From NCBI RefSeq assembly GCF_003201475.1, contig NZ_QJJK01000012.1, forward strand, positions 62,001-126,000: DNA of 64,000 nucleotides, written 5' to 3'. Source of the stretch: Chelatococcus asaccharovorans (GTDB taxonomy: Bacteria > Pseudomonadota > Alphaproteobacteria > Rhizobiales > Beijerinckiaceae). The notes under the pieces were generated by a model. It made no database searches. It saw nothing but the letters and a program-made list of their open reading frames with translations, and was not told the origin of the DNA. This document shows, one piece after another, positions 61,115 through 64,000 of the stretch (position 1 is its first letter; each line of letters starts with the position of its first letter). The position numbers and the translations under genes are program-made.

Positions 61115-61965
61115 GCCTGTTGCTCCGGCTTGGTCCTCAGCGCCCAGAGAAAGACGACGGTTGCGCCGAGCGAGATGGCGACGATCAACATGGCATAGGC
61201 GGCCGCGACGCCTGTGTTCTGGTAGTTGCGCTGCCAGTTGTAGGCCTCGCCGACGAGCACCGGGAAATTGGTGCCGCCGATGGCATAGACCACCGCGAAG
61301 ACCTCGAAGGCGAGCACGGTGCGCAGGATGAGCGCCGTCTGCAGGCTCGGCTTCAGCAGTGGCAGGGTGATGCGGACGAAGGTCGTCCAGGGGCGCGCGC
61401 CGAAGACCTCGGCCGCCTCCTTGTATTCCTTCGGGATGAGTTGCAGGCCGGCGAACAGGATAACGAGGACGATGGCAGTGGCCCGCCACACCTCGGCGAC
61501 GAGGACCCCGAAGAACAGCGCCACCGGCGTCTCATAGGTGAGCCAGGCCGTCGGTCCGTCGATCAGCCCGAGGCCATAGAGCGCGCTGTTGAGATAGCCC
61601 CTGTCCTGCAGGATGGCGAGCCAGACGAGGCCGGCCGCGAGATCCGAGATCCCGAGCGGGATCGTCCAGATCCAGAGGACGACGTCGCGGCCGCGCGGCA
61701 GCTTCTGCAGCATCATCGCCATGGCGAGCGCCATGACGATCTGGATCGGCACGACGGTGAGCACCAGGAGAAAGGTGTTGCGGACGGCAAGCCCGAAGTT
61801 CAGGTCCGACACCATCCTTGTGTAGTTGGCCAGCGAGGGCACGCCGTCCTCCGAAAAGGACAGCGTGATCGTCTGGATCAACGGCACCAGGAACAGGGCC
61901 GCGAGGAAGGCGACGGAGGGCGCCAGCAGGAGATACGGCAGAAGCCGTGATCGGACTGTTGTCAT
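61111..61965 (-). CDS. Sugar ABC transporter permease, MalF type
   Basis: 284 residues from the ATG at 61965; an in-frame codon at 62040 gives a polar extension with no support. First helix LLPYLLLAPSVAFLAALFLVPLI. EAA loop KEAAEVFGARPWTTFVRITLPLLKP near residue 190. It partners with the MalG-type protein and starts 55 bases after the binding-protein gene. Confidence 0.92.
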   Translation of the reverse strand: MTTVRSRLLPYLLLAPSVAFLAALFLVPLIQTITLSFSEDGVPSLANYTRMVSDLNFGLAVRNTFLLVLTVVPIQIVMALAMAMMLQKLPRGRDVVLWIWTIPLGISDLAAGLVWLAILQDRGYLNSALYGLGLIDGPTAWLTYETPVALFFGVLVAEVWRATAIVLVILFAGLQLIPKEYKEAAEVFGARPWTTFVRITLPLLKPSLQTALILRTVLAFEVFAVVYAIGGTNFPVLVGEAYNWQRNYQNTGVAAAYAMLIVAISLGATVVFLWALRTKPEQQA

Positions 61966-62020
61966 GGACTGCGGGCTCGCATGGCTAGGGCTGCGACGCC
62001 GGCCTTGGCCGGCATCGGAA

Positions 62021-63334
62021 TCAGTTGACCGGGCAAGCACCCTGGCTCGGCTTGTCCGGCGCCCAGCACGGCGCCTTGGTCGCTTCCATCAGGCCCTTCA
62101 GCACGGATGCCTGGGCCGCCAGCACGGTCTTGATGTCCTCGCCGCGCAGGACGATGCGCTGGAAGGTGTCGGAATAGACCTTGTTGAACTCGCCGCCCTT
62201 GTCGCCAAGGCCGACCGGCAGCAGCGCCGGCAGGGCATCCTTGGCGTTCTGCGTCTTGTCGACGCCCTCGGCGATCAGCTTGATGCCGGGCGAGAGATCC
62301 GCCGGCAGCGTTGCCTTGACCACCGGGAAGAAGCCGACCTCGGCCGCCGTCTTCACCTGCGTCTCCGGCTTCGAGATGAAATCGATGAGTGCCGCCGCGC
62401 CCGCCGCATCGGGTGCGTTCTTCGGCACGGCGAGGCCGGCGATGACCGGCATGTAGCCGCGCCCCTTGGGGCCGGCGGGCGCCGGGAAGGTGACGAATTC
62501 CTCGGGAGCCTGGGTGAGGGCATCCTTGACGCGGGCCACATGGTCGAAGGCCACCCAGACCTCCTCCGCCATCAGCGGCTCCTGCATGAAGTCGTAGCTC
62601 GTGGAGTTCGGATTGACGTATTGCCAGAGGCCCTTGAACTTGGCCCACATGGCTTGCGCCTCCGCCGACTGGAAGGGCGTGACCACGCCGCCGGTAAAGG
62701 ACGGATAGAGATAGCCCTGGTAGAAGCGCGGCATCAGCCCCTTTGGCCCGGCCGGGAAGCCGATGAGGCGCTTGCCGGTCTTCTCGGTGATCGCCTTGCC
62801 CCAGGCCTCGAGCTGGTCATAGGTCAGAGCGTTGATATCGGCGCCGGCCGGCAGATAGGGCAGCGCCTTCTTGTTGGCGACCATGATGTAGGTGGCCTGC
62901 ATCCAGGGGATATACATCTGCTGCTGGGTGCCGAGCTTGCCGAGATCCATCAGGCTCGCCGGAATGCCGCGGTCCTTCAGCTTGGCGGCGATGTCGTCGA
63001 TCGGCGTGAGATCGCCGGAGGCGACCAGCGGCTGCAGTTCGCCGTGCAGGGCGCCGGCGAGGCTGATGGTGCGCTTGCCGGCCTGGCCCTCGGCCTTCAT
63101 GCGCACGTCGAAGGCCGGGGGCTCCTCGACGAGATAGGTCACCTTGCCGGGGAAGCCCTTGAGGATGACGCTGCGGACCTTCTGCGCCTCCTCGATCGGC
63201 CGCAACTGCGTCGACAGGAACACGACGTCCTGCTGCTGGGCGCTGGCCGGGACCATGGGACCCAGAAGCGCGCCGGCGACGATGCCCGCACCCATCAGGC
63301 GTGCGGCTGGGGAAAGTCTCCGCGTGAATGTCAT
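62021..63334 (-). CDS. Sugar ABC transporter substrate-binding protein
   Basis: 437 residues, family 1 extracellular binding protein. Signal peptide MTFTRRLSPAARLMGAGIVA, cleavage after ASA near residue 32 (mature QQQDVVFLSTQ). Binding-cleft-like segments: YIPWMQATYIMVANKKAL near 143 and GYMPVIAGLAVPKNAPDA near 300. Two Cys close to the C-terminus (CWAPDKPSQGAC) could form a disulfide. Its ATG overlaps the regulator's stop (ATGA), so regulator and importer are translationally coupled. Confidence 0.92.
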   Translation of the reverse strand: MTFTRRLSPAARLMGAGIVAGALLGPMVPASAQQQDVVFLSTQLRPIEEAQKVRSVILKGFPGKVTYLVEEPPAFDVRMKAEGQAGKRTISLAGALHGELQPLVASGDLTPIDDIAAKLKDRGIPASLMDLGKLGTQQQMYIPWMQATYIMVANKKALPYLPAGADINALTYDQLEAWGKAITEKTGKRLIGFPAGPKGLMPRFYQGYLYPSFTGGVVTPFQSAEAQAMWAKFKGLWQYVNPNSTSYDFMQEPLMAEEVWVAFDHVARVKDALTQAPEEFVTFPAPAGPKGRGYMPVIAGLAVPKNAPDAAGAAALIDFISKPETQVKTAAEVGFFPVVKATLPADLSPGIKLIAEGVDKTQNAKDALPALLPVGLGDKGGEFNKVYSDTFQRIVLRGEDIKTVLAAQASVLKGLMEATKAPCWAPDKPSQGACPVN

Positions 63335-64000
63335 GTTTTCCTCCCTTCGGTTACCTCAAACACTGCTTCTTGCGCGTCGGCCGTCCGGACAACGCCCTCA
63401 AGGTTCGTCTCGCCCGACGAGCCGCGCGGCATCTGGACAAGACCGTGTATTTCGGTGAGATCGCGCAGATCGGCCCCGCCGAGCCGTGCGAGCACCATGT
63501 CGGCGAGCCGCGCGCCAATGAGGCGCGTCGGCAGTTCCATGGTGGTCAGCGATGGCTGGCAGTAGGACGCGGCCGGGATGTTGTCGTGACCGGTAATGGC
63601 GATATCAGACCCGACCGTAAGGCCCCGGTCCGCTGCCGCGCGGATGGCGCCGATCGCCATCCTGTCCGTCGCGCAGATCAGTGCCGTGGGGCGCGCGTGG
63701 CTGTCGAGAACGCGATGGGCCAGGGCGAAACCGCCCTCCTCGGTCGGTTCAGCCTCTTCCACGATATCCGCTGCAAGATCGGCGGCCTGCATGGCGCGGC
63801 GCCAGCCGGCGAGCCTGAGGCCGGCAAAGGTGAGATGGGTCGGCGCGGACAGGAAGGCGATACGCCGGTGCCCCCGCGCCACGAGCCGCTGCGTCAGCGA
63901 ATGGAACCCCTCCTCGCCATCGCCGTCGATGAAGGCGTAGGGCTCGGCCGTATCGGTGCGCCCATGGCAAACGAAGGGCACGCCCTTCGCCATGAGATAG
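63331..64000 (-). CDS. LacI-family regulator, 5' part beyond the window
   Basis: The last 220-odd residues of a LacI-type effector domain; the reading frame continues past position 64000, so the N-terminal helix-turn-helix is missing only because the window ends. Visible segments: VARGHRRIAFLSAP, ARPTALICATDRMAIGAIRAAADRG, GSDIAITGHDNIPAASYCQPSLTTMELP and a C-terminal tail. It is the first gene of the operon regulator - binding protein - permeases - ATPase - GH63-like hydrolase and overlaps the binding-protein start codon. Confidence 0.88.
   Translation of the reverse strand, partial: YLMAKGVPFVCHGRTDTAEPYAFIDGDGEEGFHSLTQRLVARGHRRIAFLSAPTHLTFAGLRLAGWRRAMQAADLAADIVEEAEPTEEGGFALAHRVLDSHARPTALICATDRMAIGAIRAAADRGLTVGSDIAITGHDNIPAASYCQPSLTTMELPTRLIGARLADMVLARLGGADLRDLTEIHGLVQMPRGSSGETNLEGVVRTADAQEAVFEVTEGRKT

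Overview
The window is about 64 kb of GC-rich chromosome-like DNA. It carries roughly 56 protein genes and no rRNA, tRNA, CRISPR array or transposase that I can see. Gene content (many ABC importers with LacI regulators, an IlvD/Edd sugar-acid dehydratase, the long single-chain type of indolepyruvate oxidoreductase, peptide and amide catabolism) and the intergenic palindromic repeats suggest an alphaproteobacterium of the Hyphomicrobiales (a Bosea/Chelatococcus-like soil organism). This taxonomic call is an inference from style; nothing here proves a genus.

Layout. (1) 71-9693: a sugar-acid/sugar module. An isomerase plus 2-hydroxyacid dehydrogenase pair on the + strand faces a second such pair on the - strand. 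Next come an unrecognised helical-toroid-like protein, a sugar ABC importer without its own ATPase (binding protein, two permeases) and a LacI regulator; a shared TTTGCG-type operator motif links the regulator and the divergent promoters. (2) 9792-13861: a probable quinone/catechol stress island: DUF1810 protein, HxlR regulator, divergent FMN reductase, CatE-like dioxygenase, DoxX protein, LysR regulator. (3) 13936-22913: a LacI regulator, an IlvD/Edd dehydratase, a ceramidase-like hydrolase, a peptide-type ABC importer without ATPase, and an RraA-like aldolase. Nearly identical TGATTTA-N4-TAAA operators lie on both outward promoters, at 15141 and 22981. (4) 23201-25921: a UvrD-type helicase and a small VOC protein. 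(5) 25938-44961: amino-acid, acyl-amino-acid and amide catabolism: indolepyruvate oxidoreductase IorB/IorA, an aminotransferase, an ArgE-like deacylase, a DadA-like oxidase in an operon with a peptide ABC importer, an amidase, and a second peptide importer with a fused two-domain ATPase. (6) 45213-57697: a quinone oxidoreductase and EthD-like protein, divergent from an acyl-CoA ligase. These are followed by a divergent catabolic locus. On the - strand it has a GlcD-like oxidase, an FMN 2-hydroxyacid dehydrogenase, an HpcH aldolase and an NMT1/TauA-like binding protein. On the + strand it has a flavin monooxygenase, a KynB-like cyclase/hydrolase, the matching ATPase and permease, and a thioesterase. 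(7) 57966-64000: a sugar ABC operon that starts with a LacI regulator cut by the window end and finishes with a GH63/MGH1-like glycoside hydrolase.

The genes form several independent uptake-plus-breakdown units. The most original-looking are the IlvD + ceramidase-like + RraA unit (an apparent non-phosphorylative sugar-acid route under one LacI repressor) and the 48.7-57.7 kb divergent locus (apparent oxidative ring or side-chain breakdown ending in aldol cleavage and CoA chemistry). Three dispersed repeat families occupy the larger gaps.
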